A stretch of DNA of 64,000 bases from Candidatus Helarchaeota archaeon (GTDB lineage: Archaea; Asgardarchaeota; Lokiarchaeia; Helarchaeales; RDOG01), in assembly GCA_019058315.1 (NCBI GenBank), contig JAHPZH010000002.1, forward strand, positions 248,001 through 312,000. Direction: 5' to 3'. Of this stretch, positions 35,528 through 44,736 are shown piece by piece (the first letter of the stretch is position 1; each line of letters opens with the position of its first letter). The position numbers and the translations under genes are program-made. The notes below the pieces were generated by a model. It saw only the letters and a list, made by a program, of their open reading frames with translations, made no database searches and was not told the DNA's origin.

Positions 35528-36340
35528 TTGGATATTAAAATTATTGAAAAAAATCATGAAAGTATTAAATTTATAATAGAAGACTTTGATCCCAGCTTTG
35601 TAAACGCCTTACGCCGTATTATGTTAGCCGAAGTTCCTACTTTAGCTATAGAAGATGTTTGGATTGTTGAAAATTCTAGCCCCTTATATGATGAAATTAT
35701 AGCTAAAAGATTAGGATTAATACCAATAAAGACTGATTTAGAATCATTTATATTACCAAATGAATGTTCATGTGGAGGAACGGGCTGCCCCCAATGCCAA
35801 GTGGCTTTTACTTTAAGGAAAGAAGCGATTGAAAGTGAAGGGGCAACGGTATATTCTGGAGACTTGGAATCTCAAGATCCTGAATCAGTTCCTTCGTCTG
35901 AAAAGATTCCAATTGTAAAATTAGAAAAAGGACAAAAAATAGTACTTGAAGCATATGCTAAATTAGGACTAGGAATGGACCATGCGAAGTGGCAAGCTGT
36001 GGGAACTTGTTCATTTTCATATTTACCAATAATAAATATTGACTATGAGAAATGTACAGGTTGTGGAACATGTGCTAAAGAATGTCCTCACAATTTAATT
36101 AAAATAGAAAATGATAGAATCTTCATAGAAAATATTTTAGATTGTTCTCTATGTAAGATATGTGAGAATGTCTGTGAAGAAGACGCTATAAAGATTAGTT
36201 GGAATAAAAAGAACTGTATATTTAAAGTTGAGAGTACTGGTGCTTTACCACCTGAAAGAATAGTAATAGAAGCAGCAACAATTTTAAAAAATAAAGGAAA
36301 AGAATTATTAGAAAAATTAGAAGATTTAGAAAGTTTATAA
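35528..36340 (+). CDS. rpoD: RNA polymerase subunit D (Rpo3) with two 4Fe-4S motifs
   Basis: 270 residues from TTG 35528. It holds the alpha-like dimerisation core (FVNALRRIMLAEVPTLAIEDV and the C-terminal helix) for pairing with RpoL. A ferredoxin-like insertion carries two complete clusters: CTGCGTCAKECP and CSLCKICENVC (eight Cys). Many archaeal RpoD proteins have lost one or both clusters. A separate CSCGGTGCPQC loop is also Cys-rich. In the operon between S11 and L18e as usual. Confidence 0.95.
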   Translation: MDIKIIEKNHESIKFIIEDFDPSFVNALRRIMLAEVPTLAIEDVWIVENSSPLYDEIIAKRLGLIPIKTDLESFILPNECSCGGTGCPQCQVAFTLRKEAIESEGATVYSGDLESQDPESVPSSEKIPIVKLEKGQKIVLEAYAKLGLGMDHAKWQAVGTCSFSYLPIINIDYEKCTGCGTCAKECPHNLIKIENDRIFIENILDCSLCKICENVCEEDAIKISWNKKNCIFKVESTGALPPERIVIEAATILKNKGKELLEKLEDLESL

Positions 36341-36352
36341 CAAGTGATATGA

Positions 36353-36712
36353 TTGCCTAAAGTAGATATATTTAAAACTCCAAATCCAGATAAACAAGAT
36401 TTATTAAAGAAATTGTGGAGCACAAAAAGAAGAATTTGGAGAACAGTTGCAAAAAATCTATCAAAAAGAAGAAAAGATCACATTGTAGTAAATTTGGGTA
36501 GAATAAATAGATTGGTAAAACCAAATGAAACAATTGTAGTCCCAGGTAAGGTTCTTGCTACAGGAAACTTAGATAAGAAAATCATTTTAGCTGCTTATGC
36601 TTATTCTAATGATTGTGAAGAAAAAGTAAAGAAAGTTAAAGGTGAATGTATTTCTATTCAACAATTAATAGAACGAAATCCAGAAGGAAAAAATGTAAAA
36701 ATAATTGTATAA
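36353..36712 (+). CDS. rpl18e: Ribosomal protein eL18
   Basis: 119 residues, read from TTG 36353 (MPKVDIFKTPNPDKQ). The ARLLVVNLG-type strand (IVVNLGRINRLVKPNETIVVPG) is spread over residues ~43-65, with ILAAYAYSNDCEEKVKK after. Archaeal/eukaryotic-only protein; in the operon after rpoD, 12-base gap. Confidence 0.93.
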   Translation: MPKVDIFKTPNPDKQDLLKKLWSTKRRIWRTVAKNLSKRRKDHIVVNLGRINRLVKPNETIVVPGKVLATGNLDKKIILAAYAYSNDCEEKVKKVKGECISIQQLIERNPEGKNVKIIV

Positions 36713-36730
36713 AAAGGAGTATTATAGATT

Positions 36731-37177
36731 TTGAAAGCTACTATAATTGATGCTGATGGACTTATATTAGGTAGACTAGCAAGTATTGTTGCAAAAAGAT
36801 TATTATTAGGGGAATATATCCAGATTGTAAATGCTGAAAAAGCAATAATATCTGGGAGGAAAAAAGAAATTATTGAAAGATATAAAAGTTGGTTAAAAAA
36901 AAGGACTGCAACAGCACCTTGGCGTGGACCACTTCATCCCAGGCGACCCGACCTTTTATTAAAGCGAACAGTTCGTGGTATGCTTCCTTGGAAGAAAGAA
37001 AGAGGAAAGGTGGCATATAAGCGATTAAAGGTCTTTATAGGAATCCCTTCTGAATTAGAAAATAAGACAATCTCAACATTTGAAGACATTAATTTGAATC
37101 ATATAAGAGGAAATTATATGAAATTAGGTGAGTTAGCTCAAGAAATTGGTTGGACACCATTAGAAAAGAGGATTTGA
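36731..37177 (+). CDS. rpl13: Ribosomal protein uL13
   Basis: 148 residues from TTG 36731 after AAAGGAG. IDADGLILGRLASIVAKRLL at the N-terminus and LKRTVRGMLPWKKERGK in the middle are the family signature. Large-subunit assembly protein; next gene starts 9 bases after the stop. Confidence 0.95.
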   Translation: MKATIIDADGLILGRLASIVAKRLLLGEYIQIVNAEKAIISGRKKEIIERYKSWLKKRTATAPWRGPLHPRRPDLLLKRTVRGMLPWKKERGKVAYKRLKVFIGIPSELENKTISTFEDINLNHIRGNYMKLGELAQEIGWTPLEKRI

Positions 37178-37186
37178 GGTTTATTA

Positions 37187-37591
37187 ATGGTAAAAGTAGT
37201 ATTATCCTCAGGTAAGAGAAAAACAGCTATTGCAAGGGCCACAATACGTGATGGAAAAGGTAAGATTCGAATAAATAAAAAACCTCTTGAAATTTACGAG
37301 CCTGAATTTGCAAAATTAATTATTATGGAACCTCTTATCATCGCTGGGGAAAAAGTTATTGAAAAATTGGACATTAAGGTATTTGTTGAAGGAGGAGGAT
37401 TTGTAGGGCAATCTGAAGCTGTTAGAATTGCAATTGCACGTGGTTTATATAAATGGACGAATTCTGAGAAGATAAGGAAAAAATTCATTCAGTATGATCG
37501 GACCTTACTATCAGGTGATTCGAGAAGAACCGAACCAAAGAAATTTGGGGGTAGAAGTGCTAGAGCGAAAAGACAAAAAAGCTATAGATAA
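37187..37591 (+). CDS. rps9: Ribosomal protein uS9
   Basis: 134 residues. Starts [15 protein letters not shown], has [19 protein letters not shown] and ends [14 protein letters not shown], the tail that reaches the P-site tRNA. Conserved operon position after L13. Confidence 0.96.
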   Translation: MVKVVLSSGKRKTAIARATIRDGKGKIRINKKPLEIYEPEFAKLIIMEPLIIAGEKVIEKLDIKVFVEGGGFVGQSEAVRIAIARGLYKWTNSEKIRKKFIQYDRTLLSGDSRRTEPKKFGGRSARAKRQKSYR

Positions 37592-37636
37592 TTATTATAC
37601 TCCCTTTAATTATGTTTAGACCGTAGGTGATAAATT

Positions 37637-37843
37637 GTGATAATACCCGTTAGATGTTTTACTTGTGGCAAATTAATCGCAGATAAATGGGAAATATTTA
37701 CACAAAGGATTCAACAAGAAGGAGAAAAAAATACGAACAAAATTCTGGATGATATCGGACTTAAACGTTATTGTTGTCGAAGAATGCTGATTTCTCATGT
37801 TCCCTTACTTAAACCTATAAGCGAATTTAGTCAAAAAGGTTAA
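37637..37843 (+). CDS. rpoN: RNA polymerase subunit N (Rpo10)
   Basis: 68 residues from GTG 37637. Zinc-binding cysteines sit in VRCFTCGKLI and RYCCRRMLISH, the exact family motif. It anchors the D/L platform of RNA polymerase. Follows S9 as in other archaea; the enolase and S2 genes that often come next are absent, and mevalonate kinase follows directly. Confidence 0.95.
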   Translation: MIIPVRCFTCGKLIADKWEIFTQRIQQEGEKNTNKILDDIGLKRYCCRRMLISHVPLLKPISEFSQKG

Positions 37844-37888
37844 CTAAAAATCTTTTTTATTAATCTATTAGTTAAGAGGGGTTAAACA

Positions 37889-38866
37889 TTGATATCTTGC
37901 ACTGCATCAGCACCGGGAAAATGTATTCTTGTTGGAGAGCATGCTGTAGTATATGGAACAAAAGCTATTGTCACTGCTTTAAATTTACGTGCATTTAGCT
38001 CTATAGAAATTATTTCTGATAAAATAATTGATATTGAGGCAATAGACTTTCAACTCCAGAAAAAATTTCCATTTATTAAAGAGACCATGTTGGATAAAAA
38101 ATTCCTTCCTTTAAAACCAATAGTAAATTGCTGTCAAATCATGATAAATAAATTTAAATTAAATAAAGGAATGAAATTAAAAATTCGGTCGGCAATACCT
38201 TCTAGCGCTGGATTGGGTTCTTCTGCTGCTGTATCTGTAGCAACAGTTAAAGCAATAGAGAGTGTTTTTGAACTAAATCTTACTAATGATGAAATTTCTC
38301 AGATTGCATTTGAAGTAGAAAAAATTGTCCATACTAGACCATCTGGGATTGACAATTTTATATGTACTCACGGCGGGTGTATTCAATATTCAAAGAAAGA
38401 ACAAATTAAAAAAATTGAGCTTCCCAAAAATTTTTCATTAATAATTTGTAATTCGGAAATACCTAGAAATACTGGAGTTTTGGTAGAAAAAGTTGCTAAA
38501 TTACATAATAAATTCCCTAATATCACAGAGAAAATCTTTGATGCAATTAATTTATTGTCGATAAAAGCACTCGAATCATTGAAAAAAGGTGATCTCGTTG
38601 AATTAGGTGAAATCTTTAATTTAAATCAAGGATTATTGGAGGCTTTGGGTGTATCAACAGCCATTCTCTCCAAATTTATTAATATTGCAAAAGAAAACGG
38701 AGCTTATGGTGCAAAACTAACTGGAGCTGGGGGAGGAGGCTGTATTATAGCTATTTCACCATCTAGTAAACAAAAAAATATTGTAGAGGCCTTAAAAAAA
38801 ATTGGTGGAGTTCCCATATTAACTGAATTTTCTCAAGATGGTGTAAAAGTGGAAGATTTAAAATAA
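37889..38866 (+). CDS. mvk: Mevalonate kinase
   Basis: 325 residues, GHMP kinase fold, from TTG 37889. Motif 1 is SAPGKCILVGEHAVVYG, the ATP loop is PSSAGLGSSAAVSVA and motif 3 is KLTGAGGGGCIIA. It phosphorylates mevalonate in the isoprenoid route that feeds archaeal membrane lipids. It follows rpoN by 45 bases and may be in the same transcript, as in many archaea. Confidence 0.93.
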   Translation: MISCTASAPGKCILVGEHAVVYGTKAIVTALNLRAFSSIEIISDKIIDIEAIDFQLQKKFPFIKETMLDKKFLPLKPIVNCCQIMINKFKLNKGMKLKIRSAIPSSAGLGSSAAVSVATVKAIESVFELNLTNDEISQIAFEVEKIVHTRPSGIDNFICTHGGCIQYSKKEQIKKIELPKNFSLIICNSEIPRNTGVLVEKVAKLHNKFPNITEKIFDAINLLSIKALESLKKGDLVELGEIFNLNQGLLEALGVSTAILSKFINIAKENGAYGAKLTGAGGGGCIIAISPSSKQKNIVEALKKIGGVPILTEFSQDGVKVEDLK

Positions 38867-38963
38867 AAAATTTTATTAATAAAATAAGTATTAAAAAGAA
38901 AAATGAAAAGTTATTATTTAATTACTAAAGATGAAGGCTTTATGCCAGATAAAGGTAAGAAAT

Positions 38964-39332
38964 ATGTCAAAATTTATACGTTTTGAAACCCCCAAAGAAC
39001 TGCAAGATGAAGCTTTAAAAGCTTTAGAAATGGCAAGAGACACTGGAAAAGTTAAAAAAGGAACGAATGAAGCTACAAAAGCAATTGAAAGAGGAATTGC
39101 AAAATTAGTGGTAATTGCAAGCGATGTAGAACCTGCAGAAGTTGTTATGCATCTACCTCTTCTTTGTAACGAGAAAAAAGTCCCATATTTATATGTTCCA
39201 GGTAAGAGACAATTAGGTAGAGCAATAGGAATAGAGGTTCCTGCAGCAGCAGCAGCTATTACTCAACCAGGTGAAGCAGAAAAAATGATTGCAAGTATTA
39301 AGGATAAACTTAATACACTAGGTTTGAAGTAA
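38964..39332 (+). CDS. rpl7ae: Ribosomal protein eL8 (L7Ae), kink-turn binder
   Basis: 122 residues from ATG 38964 (MSKFIRFETPKEL), preceded by AAAGGTAAG; an upstream in-frame ATG at 38931 adds 11 non-conserved residues. KKGTNEATKAIERG and LVVIASDVEPAEVVMHLP are the L7Ae core. It binds kink-turns in rRNA, box C/D RNAs and RNase P. First of the L7Ae-S28e-L24e group. Confidence 0.95.
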   Translation: MSKFIRFETPKELQDEALKALEMARDTGKVKKGTNEATKAIERGIAKLVVIASDVEPAEVVMHLPLLCNEKKVPYLYVPGKRQLGRAIGIEVPAAAAAITQPGEAEKMIASIKDKLNTLGLK

Positions 39333-39353
39333 TAAGAGGAGATTATATAAATT

Positions 39354-39572
39354 ATGAGCGAAGAAATAGATGAAGCAATTCCCGGTGAAATAATACAACT
39401 TATTGGTAGAACTGGGATGACTGGTGAAATTTTACAAGTAAAAGTAAGAGTTTTAACAGGTCGAGATAAGGGTAGAATATTAACAAGAAATGTAAAAGGA
39501 CCACTTCGAATAGGCGATGTATTAATGATGAGAGAAACTGAACGAGAAGCTAGAAAAATAAAAGCGCCATAA
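39354..39572 (+). CDS. rps28e: Ribosomal protein eS28
   Basis: 72 residues, OB fold. [19 protein letters not shown] and [19 protein letters not shown] are diagnostic. SD AGAGGAG lies within the preceding gap. Between L7Ae and L24e as in nearly all archaea. Confidence 0.95.
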   Translation: MSEEIDEAIPGEIIQLIGRTGMTGEILQVKVRVLTGRDKGRILTRNVKGPLRIGDVLMMRETEREARKIKAP

Positions 39573-39592
39573 AAATATTTAGAGGATAAAAA

Positions 39593-39775
39593 ATGGTAAG
39601 AATAAGACAATGCGTTTTCTGTGGTAATGATATTGAACCTGGTACAGGAACAATGTACATAAAGTTAGATGGTAGTGTAAATTTCTATTGTACAAACAAA
39701 TGTCGTAAGAATCATTTAAAATTACGTAGAAATCCAAGAAAACTGAAATGGACAAAATTTTATAGAAAAATTTAG
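39593..39775 (+). CDS. rpl24e: Ribosomal protein eL24
   Basis: 60 residues, zinc-finger form of L24e: RQCVFCGNDIEPGTG with CTNKCRKNH supplying the other ligands. Ends at the basic RNPRKLKWTKFYRK tail. The usual next gene in archaea, ndk, is present but inverted. Confidence 0.94.
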   Translation: MVRIRQCVFCGNDIEPGTGTMYIKLDGSVNFYCTNKCRKNHLKLRRNPRKLKWTKFYRKI

Positions 39776-39790
39776 AAATAGACCGATATT

Positions 39791-40447
39791 TTATAATTTA
39801 CAAGCGTCTATAATTACATCAGTAAATATTTTTACTTTTTCTTCATCAGATGTGTAACATTCTTCTTTTAGTAATTCAATTATTTTTTTTCGAATTACAT
39901 CTTCTGTTTTTTTAGAGTTGACTAGCTCGGAACACCATTTTTGCAGTTTTTTAGAATAATTATTATCATTTAAAGACCATTTAGAAACATAATCTTTTAT
40001 TGCGCTTTCCACATTTTTATCAATCGTTAAACCGATTTCTTCGTTCCATATTTTTAATTCTCTTTTTGCAGTTTTAGCACTATCTGATGCATGTACTAAG
40101 TTAACTCCTCCATAAATTCCTAAATCCCCACGAATACTCTGAGAATCGGCTTCTTGACACTTTGTAGCTCCTATCCAATCTCTAAATTTCTGAATATTAC
40201 CTTCCACTATCATTGCTAGAACGGGACCGAGTTTGATAAATTTGAGTAACCAAGGAAAAAAATCCTTGCCTTCATGTTCTTGATAATGTCTTTTAGCATG
40301 TTTATCGGTCATTGTAACTTCTTTAAAAGCTAAAATCTTATAATCCTTATTTCTGTGTATAATATCTAAGATTTTTGCTCCAACATATTTTCTTAAATAA
40401 GCATCTGGTTTTAGAAACACTAAAAATCGTTCTTTCTCTGAATTCAT
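39791..40447 (-). CDS. ndk: Nucleoside diphosphate kinase with C-terminal extension
   Basis: 218 residues against ~140-155 for ordinary NDK. The catalytic core is present: LVFLKPDAYLR, HYQEHEGKDFFPWLL, GPVLAMIVEG, IRGDLGIYGG and the active histidine in NLVHASDS. The usual Arg of the G-R-N motif is Val here. About 70 extra C-terminal residues are helical and acidic/Lys-rich. It maintains NTP pools and could feed GTP to the many GTPases. Convergent with L24e (15-bp gap) rather than co-directional. Confidence 0.85.
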   Translation of the reverse strand: MNSEKERFLVFLKPDAYLRKYVGAKILDIIHRNKDYKILAFKEVTMTDKHAKRHYQEHEGKDFFPWLLKFIKLGPVLAMIVEGNIQKFRDWIGATKCQEADSQSIRGDLGIYGGVNLVHASDSAKTAKRELKIWNEEIGLTIDKNVESAIKDYVSKWSLNDNNYSKKLQKWCSELVNSKKTEDVIRKKIIELLKEECYTSDEEKVKIFTDVIIDACKL

Positions 40448-40480
40448 ATTTAAACACTATTTAAATTAGAAGTTCTAATA

Positions 40481-41725
40481 TTACATATTCTTAATAATTT
40501 CATTACCATACTCTGAACATTTAATTGGCTTTATATTTTCCATTAATCTTGCTAAATCATATGTTACTTTTTTTTGCTTTATAGTCTTCTGGATTGCATT
40601 AGTAATAATAACACCAGCTTTATCCCAACCCATATAATCTAACATCATCACACCAGATAAAATAAGACTAGAAGGGTTAACCTTGTCTTGTCCTGTGTAT
40701 TTAGGTGCTGAACCATGTGTAGCTTCGAACAAACCAATAAAATCTCCGATATTGGCACCAGGAGCCATTCCCAAACCTCCAATTTGGGCAGCCGCCGCAT
40801 CTGAAAGGTAATCACCATTTAAATTAGGAGTTGCAATAACTTGATATTCATTTGTTCTAGTTAATATCTGCTGAAACATACTATCTGCTATTCTATCATT
40901 AATAAGTATCTTTCCTTCGGGAATATTTCCATTATATATCTCCCAGAGATCATCTTCAGTTATTATTTGATCTTTGAATTCTCTGTGAGCCAAATTATAT
41001 CCCCAATCTCTAAAAGAACCTTCAGTAAATTTCATAATATTTCCCTTATGAACAAGGGTTACTCGATTTAATTTTTTATTAATTGCATATTTTATTGCTG
41101 CTCTAACAAGCCTTTCGGTTCTTTTTATGCTAATTGGTTTAATTCCAATACCAGAATCGCTGGCGATGTCGATTTTATAGGTATTTTTTATAAAATCAAT
41201 GATTTTTTTGGCCTCCACGGTTCCTTCCTTCCATTCAATACCTGCATAAACATCCTCTGTATTCTCCCTGAAAATTACTACATTCATTTGTTCAGGGTGT
41301 TTTACAGGGCTAGGTACCCCATTGAAATACCTCACAGGTCGGATGCATGAATATAAATCAAATTTTTGTCTAAGAGTAACATTTAAGCTACGATAACCGC
41401 CTCCAACTGGAGTTGTTAGGGGTCCCTTGATTACGATTAAATAATTTTCTATAGCCTCGAATGTATCTTCTGGTAAGACAGTCCCATATATTTTTTGAGC
41501 TTTCTCCCCAGCAAAAATCTCAAACCAAATAATCTTTTTTTTCCCCTTATATGCTTTTTCAACAGCTGCGTCAATGACCTTCCTTGTAACTTTCATAATA
41601 TCGGGACCTATTCCATCTCCCTCAATAAAAGGGATAATAGGATTATCTGGAACAATTATTTTATCATCTTTGATTTCTACTTTCTGCCCAGTTTTAGGAA
41701 TTTTAATTTTTTCAAATTCTATCAT
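40481..41725 (-). CDS. icd: Isocitrate dehydrogenase
   Basis: 414 residues, close to the NADP-dependent bacterial/archaeal homodimeric enzyme. [13 protein letters not shown] opens the fold; [18 protein letters not shown] carries the isocitrate-binding Ser, Asn and Arg residues; [22 protein letters not shown] spans residues ~325-347. Converts isocitrate to 2-oxoglutarate. It sits 33 bases upstream of ndk on the same strand and 46 bases after the Arf-like GTPase, so the three could be one leftward unit. Confidence 0.93.
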   Translation of the reverse strand: MIEFEKIKIPKTGQKVEIKDDKIIVPDNPIIPFIEGDGIGPDIMKVTRKVIDAAVEKAYKGKKKIIWFEIFAGEKAQKIYGTVLPEDTFEAIENYLIVIKGPLTTPVGGGYRSLNVTLRQKFDLYSCIRPVRYFNGVPSPVKHPEQMNVVIFRENTEDVYAGIEWKEGTVEAKKIIDFIKNTYKIDIASDSGIGIKPISIKRTERLVRAAIKYAINKKLNRVTLVHKGNIMKFTEGSFRDWGYNLAHREFKDQIITEDDLWEIYNGNIPEGKILINDRIADSMFQQILTRTNEYQVIATPNLNGDYLSDAAAAQIGGLGMAPGANIGDFIGLFEATHGSAPKYTGQDKVNPSSLILSGVMMLDYMGWDKAGVIITNAIQKTIKQKKVTYDLARLMENIKPIKCSEYGNEIIKNM

Positions 41726-41771
41726 ATGGAGTCCTCTTATAATAAAAAAAACAAAGATAAAAAATAAAAAA

Positions 41772-42476
41772 TTATTGCTTAAGTTTATCTACAATCTGTT
41801 TAATCGTCGGAGAAAGCCATAACATTTCTAAAAAATAATCAACGTGAACTAATTCACGTACCTCGAGAAATCGCAAATATTTTTTAAGATCTACTTTCGT
41901 TACTCCTAAATCTTTTGCTAATTTATCAAAAGATTTCATCTGCCCATGATAATTATTTAATTTAGAAATCATAGGTAATATTTTATCTAAGCTTCTCTTT
42001 AATAATTCATGCATTGCCTGGTCTAAATGTTCTTTAGTTTTGGTACTAGTTTCTATAATTTTACAATTTTTTAAAAACTCAAAGGTTTTTTTTAATTCAG
42101 CAGTGGATCGTGAACTTGGAAGATCTTGCTTATTCGCAAGCACAACTATTGGAACTTTTGGTACGTATTTTCTAGCTTCAGCCCAAATTTCTCCAACTTC
42201 TTTATCTTTAGAAGAATCAGCAGCATCTATAATAAAAACTATTCCGTCTGCTCCATTAGATAAAATTTCACGAATGGTAGAAAAATGTGACATACCGGGT
42301 GTTCCAAAAACGAAAAGTTTAATATCTTCGAAATCTTTTACACCAAAATCCATTGCGACCGTTGTAGCCAGACCATCCCTTCCCATTTTATCTAAGCTCA
42401 TTGCGTTTTCACCACAAAATTGTTTAACAAAAGTAGATTTACCTGCATGAAATGGTCCGAGCACAACTATCTTCAT
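41772..42476 (-). CDS. Arf/SRPRB-like small GTPase with C-terminal winged helix-like domain
   Basis: 234 residues. G domain: GPFHAGKS (7-14), FGTPG (57-61) in place of DxxG, and ANKQDLP with NKQD at 115-118. The Asp of the G3 motif is replaced by Gly, so magnesium coordination must differ. Residues ~175-234 are helical ([32 protein letters not shown]) and look like a winged-helix or helical hairpin. Such GTPase-plus-wHTH proteins occur in archaea, but no function is established. Distinct from the Rab-like proteins in the window. Confidence 0.8.
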   Translation of the reverse strand: MKIVVLGPFHAGKSTFVKQFCGENAMSLDKMGRDGLATTVAMDFGVKDFEDIKLFVFGTPGMSHFSTIREILSNGADGIVFIIDAADSSKDKEVGEIWAEARKYVPKVPIVVLANKQDLPSSRSTAELKKTFEFLKNCKIIETSTKTKEHLDQAMHELLKRSLDKILPMISKLNNYHGQMKSFDKLAKDLGVTKVDLKKYLRFLEVRELVHVDYFLEMLWLSPTIKQIVDKLKQ

Positions 42477-42642
42477 TTTATATTAACCTAATAATTTCTA
42501 TTGATTATTTTTCAATTTTAAATAACAAATATTATCTTATGAAGTATTTAACAATTATACTATAAGTAGTAAAAAGTTTTGTTTTCCTTAGTTTCAAAAT
42601 CATTTTTCTAGTTAATTAACTCATAAAAGGAGATGGTTTGGT

Positions 42643-43800
42643 TTATTTTTTCCAAATATAAGAAATATCCTCTAATTTATCAGATGTAACCCAAAATTTT
42701 TCTAATTTCCGTCTTGCTTCTTCACGCTTTTTTTGGTGATTTTGCAGAAATTGATTAATTCGATTTATTAAATCTTTTTTACAATCTCCGCAAATAATTC
42801 TTCCAGCTTTACAATCTTCGTAATTCTGCTTGTATTCTTTTTCATCCCACATAAATAAGCAGTAATAATATTTATGTACTGAGCAAATGTCGGGATTTCC
42901 GCCTTTTTCTCTTTGTTCTTTTACTGTTGCACGCCCACCCGTAAAAGCTCCGCTTATTTTCTTCTTTACATCTTCTGAGGAATCAGTTGTGTAAATGGCG
43001 CTTTCTTTGATCGAGGCACTCATTTTTTCAGTTTTTTTACCTAATCCTGGTAAAAATATACAGTGAATAGAAGATGGTTTTAAATATCCTAACTTTGGTG
43101 CAACGTCGCGAGTTACTCTAAAATGAGGATCTTGATCAATAGCGTGAGGAATTAAACATGGAATGTTTTTTTTCACCAAAATCGATGGTAAAACTGCAGG
43201 GACTGCTTGCATTGAAGTATAAAATATTTCTCCCAAATTATTTTGATGCTTAAAATCAAATACTGCTTTCGCAGTTGAAAAAGTAATTTTTTTAGCAAAT
43301 AAAGCAGCAACTGGATAGAGATGACTAGCAATTTCAATATTAGAAAATATATGAGTCTTTTTTTCGTCAAAGCCTAAAGCGATAACATCAAGTGCATTTT
43401 CATGTGCATAGAAGTTTGATTCTTTTAACTCAATATTTCTTTTAAAATAAAATTTTTCATCGTCCGTCATTTGGAACCATAAAGGGACATCGAATTTATC
43501 CTGTAACCATTTCGTGAAAATCCAAGGCATTAAATGTCCTAAATGAGTATCTCCAGAAGGACCTCTACCTGTATATAAAAAGAAATTTGGATCTTTTTCA
43601 TATTGGTCTAAAAGCCAATCAACATCTCTATGAGAGAAAAAAATCTGCCTTTTTAAAAGAGGATGAAGGTCTCCGGTGATTTCTTTTATTCTAAATATCA
43701 AATCTGGCGTAATTTTTTTAGTCCCAAAGTCTTCAATTAATTGATTATAATCTACTTCACCAGAAACTTCCCAAGGTGTGACTTTAAATGACAAATTCAT
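42643..43800 (-). CDS. trpS: Tryptophanyl-tRNA synthetase (archaeal/eukaryotic type)
   Basis: 385 residues, class Ic. The HIGH-like site is TGRGPSGDTHLGH and the KMSKS-like site is EKMSAS. The N-terminal extension and the size match archaeal/eukaryotic TrpRS. A late C-x2-C cluster (IICGDCKK) and DICSVHKYYYCLF are present. Adjacent to the JAMM gene (10-bp gap), which is translated first. Confidence 0.93.
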   Translation of the reverse strand: MNLSFKVTPWEVSGEVDYNQLIEDFGTKKITPDLIFRIKEITGDLHPLLKRQIFFSHRDVDWLLDQYEKDPNFFLYTGRGPSGDTHLGHLMPWIFTKWLQDKFDVPLWFQMTDDEKFYFKRNIELKESNFYAHENALDVIALGFDEKKTHIFSNIEIASHLYPVAALFAKKITFSTAKAVFDFKHQNNLGEIFYTSMQAVPAVLPSILVKKNIPCLIPHAIDQDPHFRVTRDVAPKLGYLKPSSIHCIFLPGLGKKTEKMSASIKESAIYTTDSSEDVKKKISGAFTGGRATVKEQREKGGNPDICSVHKYYYCLFMWDEKEYKQNYEDCKAGRIICGDCKKDLINRINQFLQNHQKKREEARRKLEKFWVTSDKLEDISYIWKK

Positions 43801-43810
43801 CGCACTTCCT

Positions 43811-44704
43811 TTATTTGAAATGAATTTTTTGTGGGTAAAAATAATTTACAAACAATTCTTTTAATAATTCTGATAATTCTTGTGAAAAGTCTACTTTTTG
43901 AATATTCAAAACCGCGAAATAATAATTAGTATAAGGATCTTTTGAGACATTCGCTTCATAGCCAATATTTTGAAATCTTTTCTCAATTTTTCTACATTTT
44001 TCTTTAAAATATCCTTTAATTAAAAAGTCATTTCTTCGAAATCTGCCATAAGATTCTGTGAAAATATGTGCCCATATCTTTTTTGGGTTCAGTTGATAAT
44101 TTATTCGATAATTTGTTCCATAATAATTTGGAATAATATTTCCATCTAATTCTTTTTCAATAAAATTCTCAAAATCATTAAAAAAAGATTTCATACTTTG
44201 AGATATTATTTTTAAATGGTGATATATTCTCTTTAATCCATTTTTCAACTTTAATTTAATTGGATATTTTATATTTTGAAGTTTTTTCTCTTTAATATGA
44301 TAGATATGACAGTCAATGTCCTCATATTTTGATGAAATCGTGAATTTATATGGATCAATAACTAACCCAATTGCTTGTGGTAAAAATTTTTGATATCTAG
44401 TTTGAGTGTTTATATCAGTATGGGAAAAGAAATGAGCCCCCATCTTTGGGTGAGAGTGATACCATCCTAAAATAATTTGCTTACTCATCCTTTTTTCTAA
44501 TAGTTCTGTTACTTTTATTATTTCCAAATCATTCATTTTTACATGAGTAGAGGTAGCTTTTTGTTGAGTCGTGGCAGTATCAATAATCTTAATTATTCCT
44601 CTTTTTATCTTACCAATCAAATAGCCTGCGACTTCTTTATGTAGATCTTTGCTTGAATGTTCAATTATTTTATAAAATGCCATAGGGTGAATTAAAATAC
44701 GCAC
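43811..44704 (-). CDS. JAMM/MPN-domain metalloprotease (Rpn11/AMSH-like) with unknown C-terminal domain
   Basis: 297 residues. Full JAMM zinc motif: E24, then H83-S-H85-P followed by seven residues, S94 and D97 (WYHSHPKMGAHFFSHTD). The N-terminal IHPMAFYKIIEHS and AGYLIGKI blocks are those of MPN+ proteins, so it should be an active isopeptidase that removes ubiquitin-like modifiers. The ~165-residue C-terminal part is basic and unrecognised. No ubiquitin-like, E1 or E2 gene is adjacent. Translated ahead of trpS. Confidence 0.85.
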   Translation of the reverse strand: MRILIHPMAFYKIIEHSSKDLHKEVAGYLIGKIKRGIIKIIDTATTQQKATSTHVKMNDLEIIKVTELLEKRMSKQIILGWYHSHPKMGAHFFSHTDINTQTRYQKFLPQAIGLVIDPYKFTISSKYEDIDCHIYHIKEKKLQNIKYPIKLKLKNGLKRIYHHLKIISQSMKSFFNDFENFIEKELDGNIIPNYYGTNYRINYQLNPKKIWAHIFTESYGRFRRNDFLIKGYFKEKCRKIEKRFQNIGYEANVSKDPYTNYYFAVLNIQKVDFSQELSELLKELFVNYFYPQKIHFK

Positions 44705-44736
44705 TTAAGCTGCTCCATTAATTAGGAATTTTATAT

